Origin: Sulfuritalea sp.
Lineage (GTDB): Bacteria > Pseudomonadota > Gammaproteobacteria > Burkholderiales > Rhodocyclaceae
Length of the DNA stretch: 60,659 nucleotides
Reading direction: 5' to 3'
Assembly (NCBI GenBank): GCA_030680805.1
Contig: JAUXUK010000022.1
Span: 1-60,659 of the forward strand
The position numbers and the translations under genes were made by a program. The notes beneath the pieces were generated by a model. That model worked only from the letters and a program-made list of their open reading frames with translations, made no database searches and was not told the DNA's origin. Positions 26,256 to 36,197 of this stretch are shown here, piece after piece (within the stretch, counting starts at the first letter, position 1; each line of letters starts with the position of its first letter).

Positions 26256-26783
26256 ATGCGATCGTGGCTGCTTGGCCTTGCTGCCCTGTTCGTCGGCGCC
26301 TGTGCCGAGTTGTCGTCGCCAACCGATGCCTCGCGTGCGCTCGGCCCGCCGCTTGCAAGCGTCAGCGCCGAAGGACGCATTTCCTTGCGGCAAGGCGAGC
26401 GCCGCGACCACCTGCGCTTTCGCTGGGAACATTCGCCCGGAAGCGATGTCGTGCTGCTCATGTCGCCTCTGGGGCAGGGTCTGGCCGAGCTGACGCGCGA
26501 CAAGGACGGCGTGCGGCTGACGCAGCCGAATCAGCCAGCCATTTCCGCCGAGACGCTGCCGCAACTGGCGCAGCGCGTCCTCGGCGCACCGCTGCCGCTG
26601 GACGCCATGGCTGACTGGCTGCGCGGCGCCCGTCCGGAGTTGAGCGGCGAGGTCGATGGCTGGCGCGTGGTGATCAGCGAGACATCGGCGTATCGCCAGC
26701 GCCGACTTTTGCGGGTGATGGAAGCCCGTCGCGAGGACGTCGACTTCAAGCTCATCGTCGATGACTGGGATGCGCCCGAATGA
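26256..26783 (+). CDS. lolB: LolB, outer-membrane lipoprotein receptor
   Basis: The ATG at 26256 gives 175 residues with a lipobox LFVGAC (Cys16), then the LolB fold (SAEGRISLRQGERR...RFRWEH, PLDAMADWLRG). It is a short but complete LolB that inserts lipoproteins into the outer membrane, and lies before ispE as usual in betaproteobacteria. Residues SAYRQRRLLR are encoded by a copy of the 26-bp dispersed motif. Its leader consists of the end of the MITE-like element, and no strong ribosome site is seen there. Confidence 0.9.
   Translation: MRSWLLGLAALFVGACAELSSPTDASRALGPPLASVSAEGRISLRQGERRDHLRFRWEHSPGSDVVLLMSPLGQGLAELTRDKDGVRLTQPNQPAISAETLPQLAQRVLGAPLPLDAMADWLRGARPELSGEVDGWRVVISETSAYRQRRLLRVMEARREDVDFKLIVDDWDAPE
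26686..26711 (-). repeat. 26-bp dispersed motif, copy 6 (inside lolB)
   Basis: On the - strand: CAAAAGTCGGCGCTGGCG followed by ATACGCCG. In lolB it is read in a third frame, giving AYRQRRLL. Confidence 0.82.
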
Positions 26784-27631
26784 GTGCCGTGCCGATGAGC
26801 GATTGGCAGCGTGACTGGCCGGCCCCGGCCAAGATCAACCTTTTCCTGCATGTCGTCGGACGCCGCGCCGATGGCTACCATTTGCTGCAGACCGTGTTCC
26901 GCTTCCTTGATTTCGGCGACACGATTCGTTGCGAACCGCGCAGCGACGGCCGCATCGTGACCGCAACCCCGCTACCCGGGGTGCCGCCCGAAACGGACTT
27001 GACCGTTCGCGCGGCTACCGCGCTGCGCGCGGCTAGCGGCGCCACGGCCGGAGTCACCCTGCATGTCGACAAGCGATTGCCGATGGGCGGCGGGCTGGGC
27101 GGCGGCAGTTCGGATGCGGCGACGACACTGATCGCGCTGAATCGTCTGTGGCAAACCGGCCTCGATTCGGCCGAACTGCAACGAATCGGCCTTGCGCTGG
27201 GCGCTGACGTGCCGATCTTCGTTCACGGCCACACCGCCTTCGCCGAAGGAGTGGGCGAACGCTTCACCGATCTGCTGCTGGCGCCCGCCTGGTATCTGCT
27301 GCTGGTGCCCAATGTGGCCGTGCCGACCGCGGATATATTTCGTTCGCCACATTTGCGCCGGGATACGCCTGCCATCGACGCGGGAGACTGGACGCCGGGC
27401 TTCGGCCACAACGATCTCGAAGCAGTGGCCTGTGCGCTCTATCCCGAAGTGAAGCGGCATCTCGACTGGCTGCGACGCTACGGCGACGCGCGCATGAGCG
27501 GCTCGGGCGCCTGCTGTTTCGTCGAGTTTGACGGGGAGTCGGCCGCACGGGCGGCCCTGGCTGCGTTGCCCGCCGACATGAGCGGCTTTGTGGCCGCCGG
27601 ACGGGACCGGCATCCGCTCGCCATGATTTGA
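26780..27631 (+). CDS. ispE: IspE, 4-diphosphocytidyl-2-C-methyl-D-erythritol kinase
   Basis: The protein has 283 residues. GHMP-kinase motifs PAPAKINLFLHVVGRRADGY and PMGGGLGGGSSDAA are present. It catalyses the fourth step of the MEP isoprenoid pathway. It overlaps lolB by four bases; lolB-ispE-tRNA-Gln-prs-rplY-pth-ychF is the standard betaproteobacterial order. Confidence 0.95.
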   Translation: MSAVPMSDWQRDWPAPAKINLFLHVVGRRADGYHLLQTVFRFLDFGDTIRCEPRSDGRIVTATPLPGVPPETDLTVRAATALRAASGATAGVTLHVDKRLPMGGGLGGGSSDAATTLIALNRLWQTGLDSAELQRIGLALGADVPIFVHGHTAFAEGVGERFTDLLLAPAWYLLLVPNVAVPTADIFRSPHLRRDTPAIDAGDWTPGFGHNDLEAVACALYPEVKRHLDWLRRYGDARMSGSGACCFVEFDGESAARAALAALPADMSGFVAAGRDRHPLAMI

Positions 27632-27656
27632 CAGCAGCAGCGAAAACCCCGAAAAT
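27628..27656 (+). promoter_or_regulatory. Sigma70-type promoter of tRNA-Gln
   Basis: TTGACA at 27628-27633 and GAAAAT at 27651-27656 are 17 bases apart, placing the start about 37 bases before the tRNA. The -35 overlaps the ispE stop. Confidence 0.6.
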
Positions 27657-27699
27657 GCGCGTCCTTTCGACCTATGCTCTCAAGGCGGCGTGTCGACGA

Positions 27700-27776
27700 T
27701 GGGGAGTCGCCAAGTTGGTTAAGGCACTGGATTTTGATTCCAGCATGCGAAGGTTCGAATCCTTCCTCCCCAGCCA
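27700..27776 (+). tRNA. tRNA-Gln (UUG)
   Basis: A full 77-base cloverleaf: acceptor TGGGGAG/CTCCCCA, anticodon loop TTTTGAT flanked by CTGGA/TCCAG (anticodon TTG), T-arm GGTTCGAATCC and an encoded CCA. It lies between ispE and prs as in many betaproteobacteria. Confidence 0.96.
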
Positions 27777-27850
27777 ACCTTTTCACGGAATGGTAGCGGA
27801 CAGAGCGGCCTCGACAGTTTCGCCCGCCCGCTTCACTTGAGCAGACCGAC

Positions 27851-28801
27851 ATGGCCTACGACAGCCTGATGGTATTTACCGGCAACGCCAACCCCAAGTT
27901 GGCGGCCGATGTCGTCAAACGCCTGCACATTTCCTTGGGGCGCGCCGAAGTCGGCCGCTTTTCGGACGGCGAGGTCAGTTGCGAAATCCTTGAGCATGTG
28001 CGCGGCCATGACGTCTTTGTGCTGCAGTCGACCTGTTTTCCGACCAACGACAATCTGATGGAACTGATGGTCATGGTGGACGCCCTGAAGCGGGCCTCCG
28101 CCGGACGCATCACTGCCGCCATCCCGTATTTCGGCTACGCCCGCCAGGATCGCCGGACGCGTTCGGCGCGCGTCGCGATTACCGCCAAGGTGGTGGCCAA
28201 CATGTTGCAGACGGTCGGCGTGCAGCGCGTGCTGACGGTTGACCTGCACGCGGACCAGATTCAGGGCTTCTTCGACATACCGGTCGACAATGTGTACGCG
28301 GCGCCGATCCTGCTGGGCGACATCTGGAAGCAGCGGCATGAGGATTTGCTGGTGGTCTCGCCCGACGTCGGCGGCGTGGTGCGTGCCCGCGCCCTGGCCA
28401 AGCGCCTGGAGTCGGATCTGGCCATCATCGACAAGCGTCGGCCAAAGGCCAACGTGTCGGAAGTCATGAACATCATCGGTGAAGTCGAGGGCCGCACCTG
28501 CGTCATCATGGACGACATGGTGGATACCGCCGGCACCCTCTGCAAGGCGGCTCAGGCACTCAAGGAGCATGGCGCCAAGAGCGTGCTGGCCTACTGTACC
28601 CATCCGGTGCTGTCGGGCAGCGCCGTTTCACGGATCGAAGAGTCCGAACTCGACGAACTGGTGGTCACCGATACCATTCCGCTGTCTGATGAAGCCCGCG
28701 CCTGCAAGCGCATTCGCCAGATATCGATTGCCGAGTTGATGGCCGAAACCATGTTGCGCATCAGCAACGAGTCATCGGTCTCCTCGCTGTTCATGGATTG
28801 A
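27851..28801 (+). CDS. prs: Prs, ribose-phosphate pyrophosphokinase
   Basis: The protein has 316 residues, full length. Motifs: [33 protein letters not shown] and the PRPP loop [17 protein letters not shown]. It makes PRPP for nucleotide, His and Trp synthesis. Followed by rplY. Confidence 0.97.
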   Translation: MAYDSLMVFTGNANPKLAADVVKRLHISLGRAEVGRFSDGEVSCEILEHVRGHDVFVLQSTCFPTNDNLMELMVMVDALKRASAGRITAAIPYFGYARQDRRTRSARVAITAKVVANMLQTVGVQRVLTVDLHADQIQGFFDIPVDNVYAAPILLGDIWKQRHEDLLVVSPDVGGVVRARALAKRLESDLAIIDKRRPKANVSEVMNIIGEVEGRTCVIMDDMVDTAGTLCKAAQALKEHGAKSVLAYCTHPVLSGSAVSRIEESELDELVVTDTIPLSDEARACKRIRQISIAELMAETMLRISNESSVSSLFMD

Positions 28802-28870
28802 CGATAAATTCTCACCCCCTTGCCTGGTCGCGGGCGAGGGATTTCACCGCAGTACCTACTGGAGTAAATC

Positions 28871-29539
28871 ATGCAACTTGAATTCAATGCAAACAAGCGC
28901 GATGGACAGGGCACCGGAGCGAGCCGCCGCCTGCGTCGCACCGGCCGGGTTCCCGGCATACTCTATGGCGGCAGCACCGCGCCACAGTCGATCGACATCG
29001 ATCACAACGAGCTGTTTCAGCTGCTGCGCAAGGAGGCCTTCTATTCCTCCGTGCTCAACGTGAACCTCGACGGCAAGAAGGAAATGTGCCTGCTGCGCGA
29101 TGTGCAGCGCCACCCCTATCGTCCGGTGATCCTGCACGCTGATTTCCAGCGCGTCGATGCCACCCACAAGCTGCACCAGAAGGTGCCGCTGCACTTCATC
29201 AATGCCGATGTCTCGCCGGGCGTCAAGCTCTCCGGCGGCATGGTGCAGCACGTCATGTCCGATCTGGATGTGCGTTGCCTGCCGAAGGACCTGCCGGCCT
29301 TCATCGAAGTCGATCTGAAGGACATCACTTCCGGTCACTCGATGCACGTCTCCCACCTCACGCTGCCGGCCGGCGTCGAAGCCGTGCTGCACAAGGGCGA
29401 AGACCCCGTCGTGGCGACCGTCATCGTGCGTGGCGGCAAGGCGGAAGAGGAAGCTCCCGCGGCCGAAGCGGCGCCTGTCGTGGCGGCTCCGGTGGAGAAG
29501 AAGGCCGAGAAGAAGTCCGAGAAGACCGACAAGAGATAA
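28871..29539 (+). CDS. rplY: RplY, ribosomal protein L25 (CTC form)
   Basis: The protein has 222 residues: an N-terminal L25 domain ([16 protein letters not shown]) and a C-terminal CTC beta domain, ending in a low-complexity Ala/Glu/Lys tail. It binds 5S rRNA. GGAG lies nine bases before the ATG. Confidence 0.95.
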   Translation: MQLEFNANKRDGQGTGASRRLRRTGRVPGILYGGSTAPQSIDIDHNELFQLLRKEAFYSSVLNVNLDGKKEMCLLRDVQRHPYRPVILHADFQRVDATHKLHQKVPLHFINADVSPGVKLSGGMVQHVMSDLDVRCLPKDLPAFIEVDLKDITSGHSMHVSHLTLPAGVEAVLHKGEDPVVATVIVRGGKAEEEAPAAEAAPVVAAPVEKKAEKKSEKTDKR

Positions 29540-29543
29540 TCTC

Positions 29544-30143
29544 TTGCAGGCTTCACTGCGTCTGATCGTCGGCCTCGGCAATCCCGGGGCCGAATACGCT
29601 GAAACCCGGCACAACGCCGGGTTTTGGCTTTGTGAGCGCCTGGCACGCGAACTCGGCGTCAACCTGAGTCGCGAGTCGCGCTTCCATGGCCTCGCCGGGC
29701 GTTCGCGCACCGGCGACCTGTGGTTGTTGCTGCCGCAGACCTTCATGAACCGCTGCGGCCAGTCGGTGCGCGCACTGACGCAGTTCTACCGCATCGAGCC
29801 GGCTGAAATGCTGGTGTTGCATGACGAACTTGACCTGCCGCCGGGACAGATGCGGCTCAAGTTCGGCGGCGGGCTGGGCGGCCACAACGGACTCAAGGAC
29901 ATCACCGCGCACCTGGGTACCCAGGACTACTGGCGGCTGCGCATCGGCATCGGCCATCCCGGCGACAAGAACGAGGTCGTCGACTATGTGCTGAAGCCGC
30001 CGCGCAAGGAAGAGCGCAGCGAGATCGACGCCGCCCTGGACCGTGCGCTACTGGCCTGGCCAACGCTGGCGCGAGGTGAGTTCGGTGCGGCTACCCAAAA
30101 AATCAATTCCAAGCCGTCAGCGGCAGTGAAAGAAACCCCATGA
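29544..30143 (+). CDS. pth: Pth, peptidyl-tRNA hydrolase
   Basis: The best start is TTG 29544, giving 199 residues ([15 protein letters not shown]); frames starting upstream overlap rplY. The catalytic region [19 protein letters not shown] contains the active histidine; [13 protein letters not shown] is also conserved. It recycles peptidyl-tRNA. It overlaps ychF by four bases. Confidence 0.94.
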   Translation: MQASLRLIVGLGNPGAEYAETRHNAGFWLCERLARELGVNLSRESRFHGLAGRSRTGDLWLLLPQTFMNRCGQSVRALTQFYRIEPAEMLVLHDELDLPPGQMRLKFGGGLGGHNGLKDITAHLGTQDYWRLRIGIGHPGDKNEVVDYVLKPPRKEERSEIDAALDRALLAWPTLARGEFGAATQKINSKPSAAVKETP

Positions 30144-31234
30144 GTCTCAAATGCGGCATCGTCGGATTGCCCAATGTCGGCAAGTCCACCCTCTTCAACG
30201 CGCTGACCAAGTCGGGCATCGCGGCGGAGAACTATCCCTTCTGCACCATCGAGCCGAACGTCGGCATTGTCGAAGTGCCGGACCCGCGGCTGGCCGCACT
30301 GTCTGCCATCGTCAAGCCGCAGAAAATCCAGCCGGCCATCGTCGAGTTCGTCGATATTGCCGGGCTGGTGGCCGGTGCCAGCAAGGGTGAGGGTCTGGGC
30401 AACCAGTTCCTCGCCAACATCCGCGAAACCGATGCCATCGTGCATGTGGTGCGCTGCTTCAGCGACGACAACGTGATTCATGTCGCGGGGAAGATCGATC
30501 CGCTGTCCGACATCGAAGTCATCGATACCGAATTGGCGCTGGCCGACATGACCGCGGTGGAGCGCGCATTGAATCGCACCTCGAAGCTGGCCAAGTCCGG
30601 CGGCGACAAGGATGCCAAATTGCTGGTGCCGGTGCTGGAGAAGTGCCTGGCCCAGTTGAATCAGGCCAAGGCCATCCGTGCGCTGGATTTTTCGAAAGAA
30701 GAATGGGCGCTGCTCAAACCCTTCTACCTGATCACGGCCAAGCCGGTGCTATATGTCGCCAACGTCAAGGAAGGCGGCTTCGAGAACAACCCCTATGTCG
30801 AGGCGGTGCGTCGCCACGCTGCAGAAGAAAAGGCCGAAGTGGTTGCGGTGTGTGCCGCCATCGAGTCCGAAATCGCCGATCTGGAGGATGATGAAAAGCA
30901 GATGTTCCTCGCCGACCTCGGGCTGACCGAGCCGGGGCTGAACCGCCTGATTCACGCCGGCTACAAACTGCTCGGCCTGCAAACCTACTTCACGGCGGGC
31001 GTAAAGGAAGTGCGCGCCTGGACCATCCATGCCGGCGACACGGCGCCCAAGGCCGCCGGTGTGATCCATACCGATTTCGAAAAGGGCTTCATCCGCGCCC
31101 AGACCATCGCCTTCGACGATTTCATCGCCTGCAAGGGTGAAGCCGGCGCGAAGGAGGCGGGCAAAATGCGCGCCGAGGGCAAGGAGTACGTCGTCAAGGA
31201 TGGCGACGTGCTGAACTTCCTGTTCAACGTCTAA
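30140..31234 (+). CDS. ychF: YchF/OLA1 ATPase
   Basis: The protein has 364 residues, full length. [15 protein letters not shown] (G1), [17 protein letters not shown] (G3) and NVKE in place of the guanine-specific NKxD mark the ATP-preferring YchF group; a TGS domain forms the C-terminus ([12 protein letters not shown]). A translation-linked ATPase. Its end overlaps the convergent PAS gene by 11 bases. Confidence 0.97.
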   Translation: MSLKCGIVGLPNVGKSTLFNALTKSGIAAENYPFCTIEPNVGIVEVPDPRLAALSAIVKPQKIQPAIVEFVDIAGLVAGASKGEGLGNQFLANIRETDAIVHVVRCFSDDNVIHVAGKIDPLSDIEVIDTELALADMTAVERALNRTSKLAKSGGDKDAKLLVPVLEKCLAQLNQAKAIRALDFSKEEWALLKPFYLITAKPVLYVANVKEGGFENNPYVEAVRRHAAEEKAEVVAVCAAIESEIADLEDDEKQMFLADLGLTEPGLNRLIHAGYKLLGLQTYFTAGVKEVRAWTIHAGDTAPKAAGVIHTDFEKGFIRAQTIAFDDFIACKGEAGAKEAGKMRAEGKEYVVKDGDVLNFLFNV

Positions 31235-32252
31235 TTGTCGCCTGGTCTCGCGGTTGAGCGCGCTGCTCGTTGGCGACGCGCAGGGTGACGTCGGCGATCA
31301 TCCAGACGCTGCGTGACGAGCCGCCGGCCATCTTGCGGCCCGAGAACTCCGCCCAGAATTCACTGCCGTCGGCTCGGTGCAGGCGATACATGCCTTGTGC
31401 CAGATGTCCTCTGTCAAAGGCGCTGGTCCGGTCGGCGAGAAACTGATGGGCCTCCTCGGCGCTGACAAAATGTGCATGGAGGGAGGCGGTGGTGAGTTCC
31501 TGGATGCGGCGGCCGAGCATGTCGCCGAGCCGCGCGTTGCACTTGACCACATGCTTGTCGTCAATCACCGCAATTCCCAGCGGCGACGACTCGAAGATCG
31601 CCTGCTGTTCTTCAAGCAGCGACTCGGCTTCCGTGCTGCGCTGCAGGTTATCTGTAACCGAGCTGTAAAGCGTACGCTGCACCAGGATCAATACGGCGAT
31701 GCCGCCCGCGGCGGCGGCCAGCGCCCATGGCGCCGCATGGCCTGCGCCAAAAGCATAATAGACAAAGGGTGGGATCAGGATGGGAACGGTGAACAGCCAG
31801 AACGCGACATGGCTTTCGGCGAGGAATACCGCCCCGGTGAAGGCGATCACTACTACCGCCAGGACGGCAAACATTTGTGCATCGTGACTCGTCGCGGGAG
31901 GAAAAAGAGGTCCGAAAAGCGCACTCCAGCCCAGGCTGGCAAGAAATGCACCGCCGGCAAAGACCCACTCCCAGTGGTGAATACGCGTGCTTTGCCGGTC
32001 GGCCTTGCCGAACATGTGCCAGACCCACATGCGCACGGCGACCACCGTGAGCATGTAGGCCACCCACAGCTTGAGAACTTCCAGTTCTATGGTGCCGAAC
32101 AAAATGAGAAAGCACAGAAGAATACCGATCATCGCCGCGATGCTGCCGCTTGGCAGGCGCTGGAAAACCATCTCTATGCGGCGAACTTCCGCGGCATCGC
32201 TCAGTTTTCGGGACAAGAGGGTGCTCATTGCTGGCCTTTGCTCATGTTCCAA
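31224..32252 (-). CDS. Membrane protein with a C-terminal PAS domain and no output domain
   Basis: The protein has 342 residues (a start at 32228 is also possible). About six hydrophobic segments (about 35-190) are followed by a short helical linker and one PAS domain (about 220-325: [29 protein letters not shown]). The sequence ends in a charged tail with no kinase, GGDEF or EAL domain. It resembles the sensory half of a membrane PAS-GGDEF protein. Either the output is lost or it acts through a partner. Confidence 0.65.
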   Translation of the reverse strand: MEHEQRPAMSTLLSRKLSDAAEVRRIEMVFQRLPSGSIAAMIGILLCFLILFGTIELEVLKLWVAYMLTVVAVRMWVWHMFGKADRQSTRIHHWEWVFAGGAFLASLGWSALFGPLFPPATSHDAQMFAVLAVVVIAFTGAVFLAESHVAFWLFTVPILIPPFVYYAFGAGHAAPWALAAAAGGIAVLILVQRTLYSSVTDNLQRSTEAESLLEEQQAIFESSPLGIAVIDDKHVVKCNARLGDMLGRRIQELTTASLHAHFVSAEEAHQFLADRTSAFDRGHLAQGMYRLHRADGSEFWAEFSGRKMAGGSSRSVWMIADVTLRVANEQRAQPRDQATIRR

Positions 32253-32275
32253 TCATAACCGCATATTCGTGCCGC

Positions 32276-32644
32276 TCAACTCGTGCCGCCCTGCCCAGCG
32301 ATTTCGGCGCGCACCGTGTCCATGTCGAGCGCCATGGCTTGCTCGATCAGCTGTTCAAAGGCGCTGGCGGGCAGCGAGCCTGCCTCGGAATAGATGATGA
32401 TCTGGTCGCGAAAGACCATCAGCGTCGGAATCGATCGGATAGTGAAGGCGGCGGCGATTTCCTGCTGCTCTTCGGTATTCACCTTGGCGAATACCACATC
32501 GGCGCGCTTTTCCGATGCTGCCTCGAAAGTGGGCGCGAAGGCGCGGCAGGGCGCACACCAGGGCGCCCAGAAGTCTATGATCACGTTGGCGTGTTCATTG
32601 ATGGTCTGTTGAAAATTGTCAGCGTTGAGTTCCAGTATGGCCAT
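32276..32644 (-). CDS. Cytoplasmic thioredoxin-family protein
   Basis: The protein has 122 residues with no signal peptide, the redox site FWAPWCAPCR and the cis-proline segment SIPTLMVF. The WCAPC site with Ala instead of Gly is an atypical thioredoxin (TrxC/YbbN-like sequence). General thiol reductase; substrate unknown. Divergent from gluQ. Confidence 0.85.
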   Translation of the reverse strand: MAILELNADNFQQTINEHANVIIDFWAPWCAPCRAFAPTFEAASEKRADVVFAKVNTEEQQEIAAAFTIRSIPTLMVFRDQIIIYSEAGSLPASAFEQLIEQAMALDMDTVRAEIAGQGGTS

Positions 32645-32713
32645 GGCCGATTCCCCGATTGAGATGAAGCGAATGCTACCGTTTTGCCGCGCGGCGTGCT
32701 ATCACTCTGCCCG

Positions 32714-33658
32714 ATGACTCTCGTCAAATCAGTTTATCGCGGGCGCTTCGCCCCCTCTCCTACGGGCCCCCTGCATTTCGGCTCGCTGGTGGCTGCTGCA
32801 GGCTCGTTTCTGGAGGCGCGGGCCCGGGGCGGAGAGTGGCTGTTGCGCATGGAGGATGTCGATCAACCGCGCTGCTCGATGGCCGCTGCGGACGAAATTG
32901 TCCGCGCGCTGGAGGCGTTTGGCTTTGCCTGGGATGGCGAGGTGGTCTGGCAGAGCCGTCGCACCGAAGCCTATGCCGCGGCTCTGGAGCGGCTGAAGGC
33001 GGCGGGCCGGGTGTTTCCCTGCGGCTGCACACGCCGCGAACTCGCCGATTCGGCGATCGCCCCGGATGGTGCCACACTCTACCCGGGCACCTGCCGTCAC
33101 GGGCTGCCGGATGGGCGCGCGCCGCGGGCCTGGCGCATCGCCGTGGGGGATACCCGGATCAGTTTCGATGATGCGATCCAGGGCCGGATCGCCAGCGATC
33201 TGGCCAGCGAGGCGGGCGACTTCATCCTCCTGCGCGCCGACGGCCTGTTCGCCTACCAATTGGCGGTGGTGGTCGACGATGCCGAGGCCGGCATTACGCA
33301 TGTCGTGCGCGGCGCCGACCTGCTGACATCGACTCCGCGCCAGATATTTCTGCAGCAATGTCTCGGGGTGCCGACACCGGGCTACGCGCATCTGCCGGTG
33401 GCGGTCAATGCCGCGGGCGAAAAGCTGTCGAAGCAGACGCGTGCGGCGCCGGTGAACATTTCACGCCCCGGCCCGGCGCTGATTGCGGCGCTGGAATTCC
33501 TCGGGCAGCGGCCGCCGCAGGATTTGCGTGGCGCCACCGTGCAAGACATCTGGGTGTGGGCAATGGCAAATTGGCAGCTGGGCTACGTGCCTTGCGGGCC
33601 GGCGCAAGCCGGCATCGGGCAGAACGCTGCGAGATGGGATAATCGGGCCGATACGTGA
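32714..33658 (+). CDS. gluQ: GluQ, glutamyl-Q tRNA(Asp) synthetase
   Basis: The ATG at 32714 gives 314 residues. Class I signatures RFAPSPTGPLHFGSL and KLSKQT, and a zinc-type CGCTRRE...PGTCR, match GluQ (YadB), a truncated GluRS without an anticodon domain. It attaches glutamate to queuosine of tRNA(Asp). queE, needed for queuosine, lies 0.5 kb downstream on the other strand. Confidence 0.92.
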   Translation: MTLVKSVYRGRFAPSPTGPLHFGSLVAAAGSFLEARARGGEWLLRMEDVDQPRCSMAAADEIVRALEAFGFAWDGEVVWQSRRTEAYAAALERLKAAGRVFPCGCTRRELADSAIAPDGATLYPGTCRHGLPDGRAPRAWRIAVGDTRISFDDAIQGRIASDLASEAGDFILLRADGLFAYQLAVVVDDAEAGITHVVRGADLLTSTPRQIFLQQCLGVPTPGYAHLPVAVNAAGEKLSKQTRAAPVNISRPGPALIAALEFLGQRPPQDLRGATVQDIWVWAMANWQLGYVPCGPAQAGIGQNAARWDNRADT

Positions 33659-33671
33659 GAGAAAGCAAACC

Positions 33672-34154
33672 ATGATTGTTGAAGATGTCGCCGGCCTGCG
33701 CCGCGTGCTTCACGGCAACCGCGTGATTGCCGTGGTCGGCTTGTCGCCCAGTTGGAACCGGCCCAGCTATTTCGCCGCCAAGTACATGCAGGAGCATGGC
33801 TACACCATCATCCCGGTAAATCCGGGCGCGACGGAAATCCTTGGCCAGAAATGCTATCCGGACCTCGCGGCGATTCCGGTCAAGATCGACATGGTGGATG
33901 TGTTCCGCAAGCCCGAGGACGTGATGCCGATCGCCGACGAGGCGATTCGCATTGGGGCCGGCTGCCTCTGGCTGCAGCTGGGCGTCATCAACGCGGAGGC
34001 GGCCGACAAGGCATCTGCCGCCGGGCTCGATGTGGTCATGGATCGCTGCGTGAAGATCGAATACGCAAGGTTGTTCGGCGGCCTCAACTTTGCCGGCGTC
34101 AATACCCGCGTCATCTCAGCCAAGCGCCCGCCCTGCCCGCCGCTGCAAGGCTAG
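33672..34154 (+). CDS. CoA-binding domain protein (YccU-like)
   Basis: The protein has 160 residues: a Rossmann-type CoA-binding domain (VIAVVGLSPSWNRPSYFAAKYMQEHGY, IIPVNPGATEILG). The family is widespread, small and of unknown role. It follows gluQ by 13 bases. Confidence 0.85.
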   Translation: MIVEDVAGLRRVLHGNRVIAVVGLSPSWNRPSYFAAKYMQEHGYTIIPVNPGATEILGQKCYPDLAAIPVKIDMVDVFRKPEDVMPIADEAIRIGAGCLWLQLGVINAEAADKASAAGLDVVMDRCVKIEYARLFGGLNFAGVNTRVISAKRPPCPPLQG

Positions 34155-34166
34155 GCGCGCTCGAGC

Positions 34167-34871
34167 TTAGCGCCCCTTGGCGTTGCCCCACAGCAGCTTG
34201 TGCAGTTGCAGCTGAAAGCGCACCGGCAGGCGATCATCGAGGATCCACTGCGCCAGTTGTGCCGGATCGAGCTGGCCCTGCACCGGTGAGAACAGCACCG
34301 GGCAGCGTTCGAAAACTCGGCGCTTGCCGGCCCGCGAAGCGGAATCCCCGGCAGACAAAGTCTGACACGCCGATACCGCCCAGTCATAGTCCTCGCGCGA
34401 GGCAAGAACGAATTTCAGCTCGTCGCGAGCCGTCAGCAGGTCGAGGTTTTCCCACACGTTCTTCGCCGCTTCTCCCGAACCGGGCGCCTTGAGGTCGACG
34501 ATGCGCGCCACGCGCGGATCGACGTCGCCGATGTGGAGCGCGCCGCTGGTTTCGAGCGATACCGAATAGCCCGCATCGCATAGGGCTACCAGCAGCGGCA
34601 GGCAGTTCTTCTGCGCCAGTGGTTCGCCGCCAGTGACGCAGACTGTGTGGCAGTCGAATGCCGCGACGCGTCGCAGGATGTCGCCAAGACTCAGGGATTC
34701 GCCACCGCTGAAGGCATAGTCGGTATCGCACCAGACGCAGCGCAAGGGGCAGCCGGTGAGCCGGACAAATACAGTGGGTAGCCCGACGCGGCTGGATTCG
34801 CCCTGGATGGAATGAAAGATTTCGGTGACGCGCAGTGAGTGTTGCAATTGAGCGTCTCTTGCGGCAGGCAC
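34167..34871 (-). CDS. queE: QueE, 7-carboxy-7-deazaguanine synthase
   Basis: The protein has 234 residues. Radical SAM motif CPLRCVWCDTDYAF (CxxxCxxC), preceded by EIFHSIQGESSRVGLPTVFV, and CVTGGEPLAQ are diagnostic. It makes the 7-deazaguanine core of queuosine. Its start meets the cpoB stop at 34871, as the last gene of the tol-pal operon in many betaproteobacteria. Confidence 0.94.
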   Translation of the reverse strand: MPAARDAQLQHSLRVTEIFHSIQGESSRVGLPTVFVRLTGCPLRCVWCDTDYAFSGGESLSLGDILRRVAAFDCHTVCVTGGEPLAQKNCLPLLVALCDAGYSVSLETSGALHIGDVDPRVARIVDLKAPGSGEAAKNVWENLDLLTARDELKFVLASREDYDWAVSACQTLSAGDSASRAGKRRVFERCPVLFSPVQGQLDPAQLAQWILDDRLPVRFQLQLHKLLWGNAKGR

Positions 34872-35617
34872 TACTTCTTCTTCAGCCTGAGCTTGGCCCT
34901 CTTGCCGGCTTCGCTGTTGGGATAGCGTTCGGCCAGTTGTTCGAGGCTGATCCTGGCCGCCTTCAAATCCCTGCCGGCTTCGAGGCTGGCGACGCGGCTT
35001 TCCAGCGCGCTTGGGGCGCGTTCGTCGTTGGGCCAGGCCGCGGCAAACTTGCCGAAGAGTTCGGCGGCGACGGCGTGATCCTTGGCCTGGGCATGGGCGT
35101 AGCCGCCCCAGTAATGCGCCGAGGCAGCCAGGCTGCTGTTGGGGTAGGTCTTGATGAACGCAAGGAAGGCGGCACCTGCTTCCTTGAACTTCGATCCTTT
35201 GAGACCGGCCAGCGCTGCCTCGTAGTCTCGGGTTTCCTGCGCGGGGTCGACCTTCGGGGTTTCTGCCTTGGCTTCGGCGGGCGGCTGTTCGATCTTCCTC
35301 AGCCGGTTGTCGAGGTCGACATAGAAATCCTTTTGGCGCTTCTGCGCGGCCTCGAGCTCATAGGTCAGGACTTCGATTTGGCCGCGCAATTTCGAGATGT
35401 CGGTCTTGATCGCCTCGACCTGGTTGGCGAAGTCGATCTGGTTGCGGCTGACCATGTCGGCGCGCTTGCCCAGATCCGTCACTTCCCCGCGCAGCTGCTC
35501 GATTCGGTTGCGCGCTTCGTCGTCGTCGAACAGGCCCGCCTGAGCTGGCAGGGGCAATGCCGCCGCCAGCAGAAGGGTCAGCAGGCCGGCCAGCCGGGAC
35601 GCCACCGCGCGGCTCAT
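34871..35617 (-). CDS. cpoB: CpoB/YbgF, Tol-Pal accessory protein
   Basis: The CAT at 35615-35617 gives 248 residues with a signal peptide (cleavage near AQAGLFDD), an N-terminal coiled coil (about 35-95) and a C-terminal TPR domain (YEAALAGLKGSKFKEAGAAF). CpoB coordinates Tol-Pal with PBP1B during constriction. Confidence 0.93.
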   Translation of the reverse strand: MSRAVASRLAGLLTLLLAAALPLPAQAGLFDDDEARNRIEQLRGEVTDLGKRADMVSRNQIDFANQVEAIKTDISKLRGQIEVLTYELEAAQKRQKDFYVDLDNRLRKIEQPPAEAKAETPKVDPAQETRDYEAALAGLKGSKFKEAGAAFLAFIKTYPNSSLAASAHYWGGYAHAQAKDHAVAAELFGKFAAAWPNDERAPSALESRVASLEAGRDLKAARISLEQLAERYPNSEAGKRAKLRLKKK

Positions 35618-35619
35618 GC

Positions 35620-36165
35620 TCAGAACTCTCCCGAGTACAGCATGTCGCCGCGACGATTCTTCGCCCAGCATTCTTCAGTCGATTCGGTGCAGACCGGCTT
35701 CTCTTCGCCGAGGCTTACGGCTTCGAGCTGGTCTTCCTTCGCGCCAAGAAGGGTCAGCGCCTTTCTTACCGCGTCGGCGCGCTTCTGGCCCAGCGCCAGG
35801 TTGTATTCGCGGCTGCCGCGTTCGTCGGCATTGCCCTGGATCAGCATTTTCATTTTCGGGTTGGCCGAAAGGAACTTGCCGTGGGCCGTCAGCAGCGCCT
35901 GGAACTCATCCTTGACGATATAGCTGTCGTAGTCGAAGTAGACGCTGCGCTTGGACAAGGGGCTGCGCGGGTCCTTCAGCGCGGCGATGCTGTTGGGATC
36001 GAAGGCTTCCGGCGCTACCTTGGCTATGGGAGTGGTGTCGACCTTGATCGCGCCGGGCGTGCGTGATTCGACGCCGGCCGGATTCTGTTCGGGCGCCGGC
36101 GGCTGCGAGCCGCAGGCGGCCAGCAGCAGGGTCAGGGCGGAGAGGGGAATGATGAGTGCGCGCAT
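35620..36165 (-). CDS. pal: Pal, peptidoglycan-associated lipoprotein
   Basis: The protein has 181 residues with lipobox LLAAC (Cys18) and an OmpA-like peptidoglycan-binding domain (YFDYDSYIV, GNADERGSREYNLALGQKRA). It anchors the outer membrane to the wall and binds TolB. Confidence 0.96.
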   Translation of the reverse strand: MRALIIPLSALTLLLAACGSQPPAPEQNPAGVESRTPGAIKVDTTPIAKVAPEAFDPNSIAALKDPRSPLSKRSVYFDYDSYIVKDEFQALLTAHGKFLSANPKMKMLIQGNADERGSREYNLALGQKRADAVRKALTLLGAKEDQLEAVSLGEEKPVCTESTEECWAKNRRGDMLYSGEF

Positions 36166-36197
36166 GTTGGTTCCTTGATGAGTTCGGTGACCTTGCC

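Noticed and set aside
32345..32370. TTCAAAGGCGCTGGCGGGCA as another copy of the 26-bp motif
   Set aside because: It shares only GGCGCTGGCGGG; the AAAAGTCG start and ACGGCG end are missing, and the bases fit ordinary codons of the thioredoxin gene.
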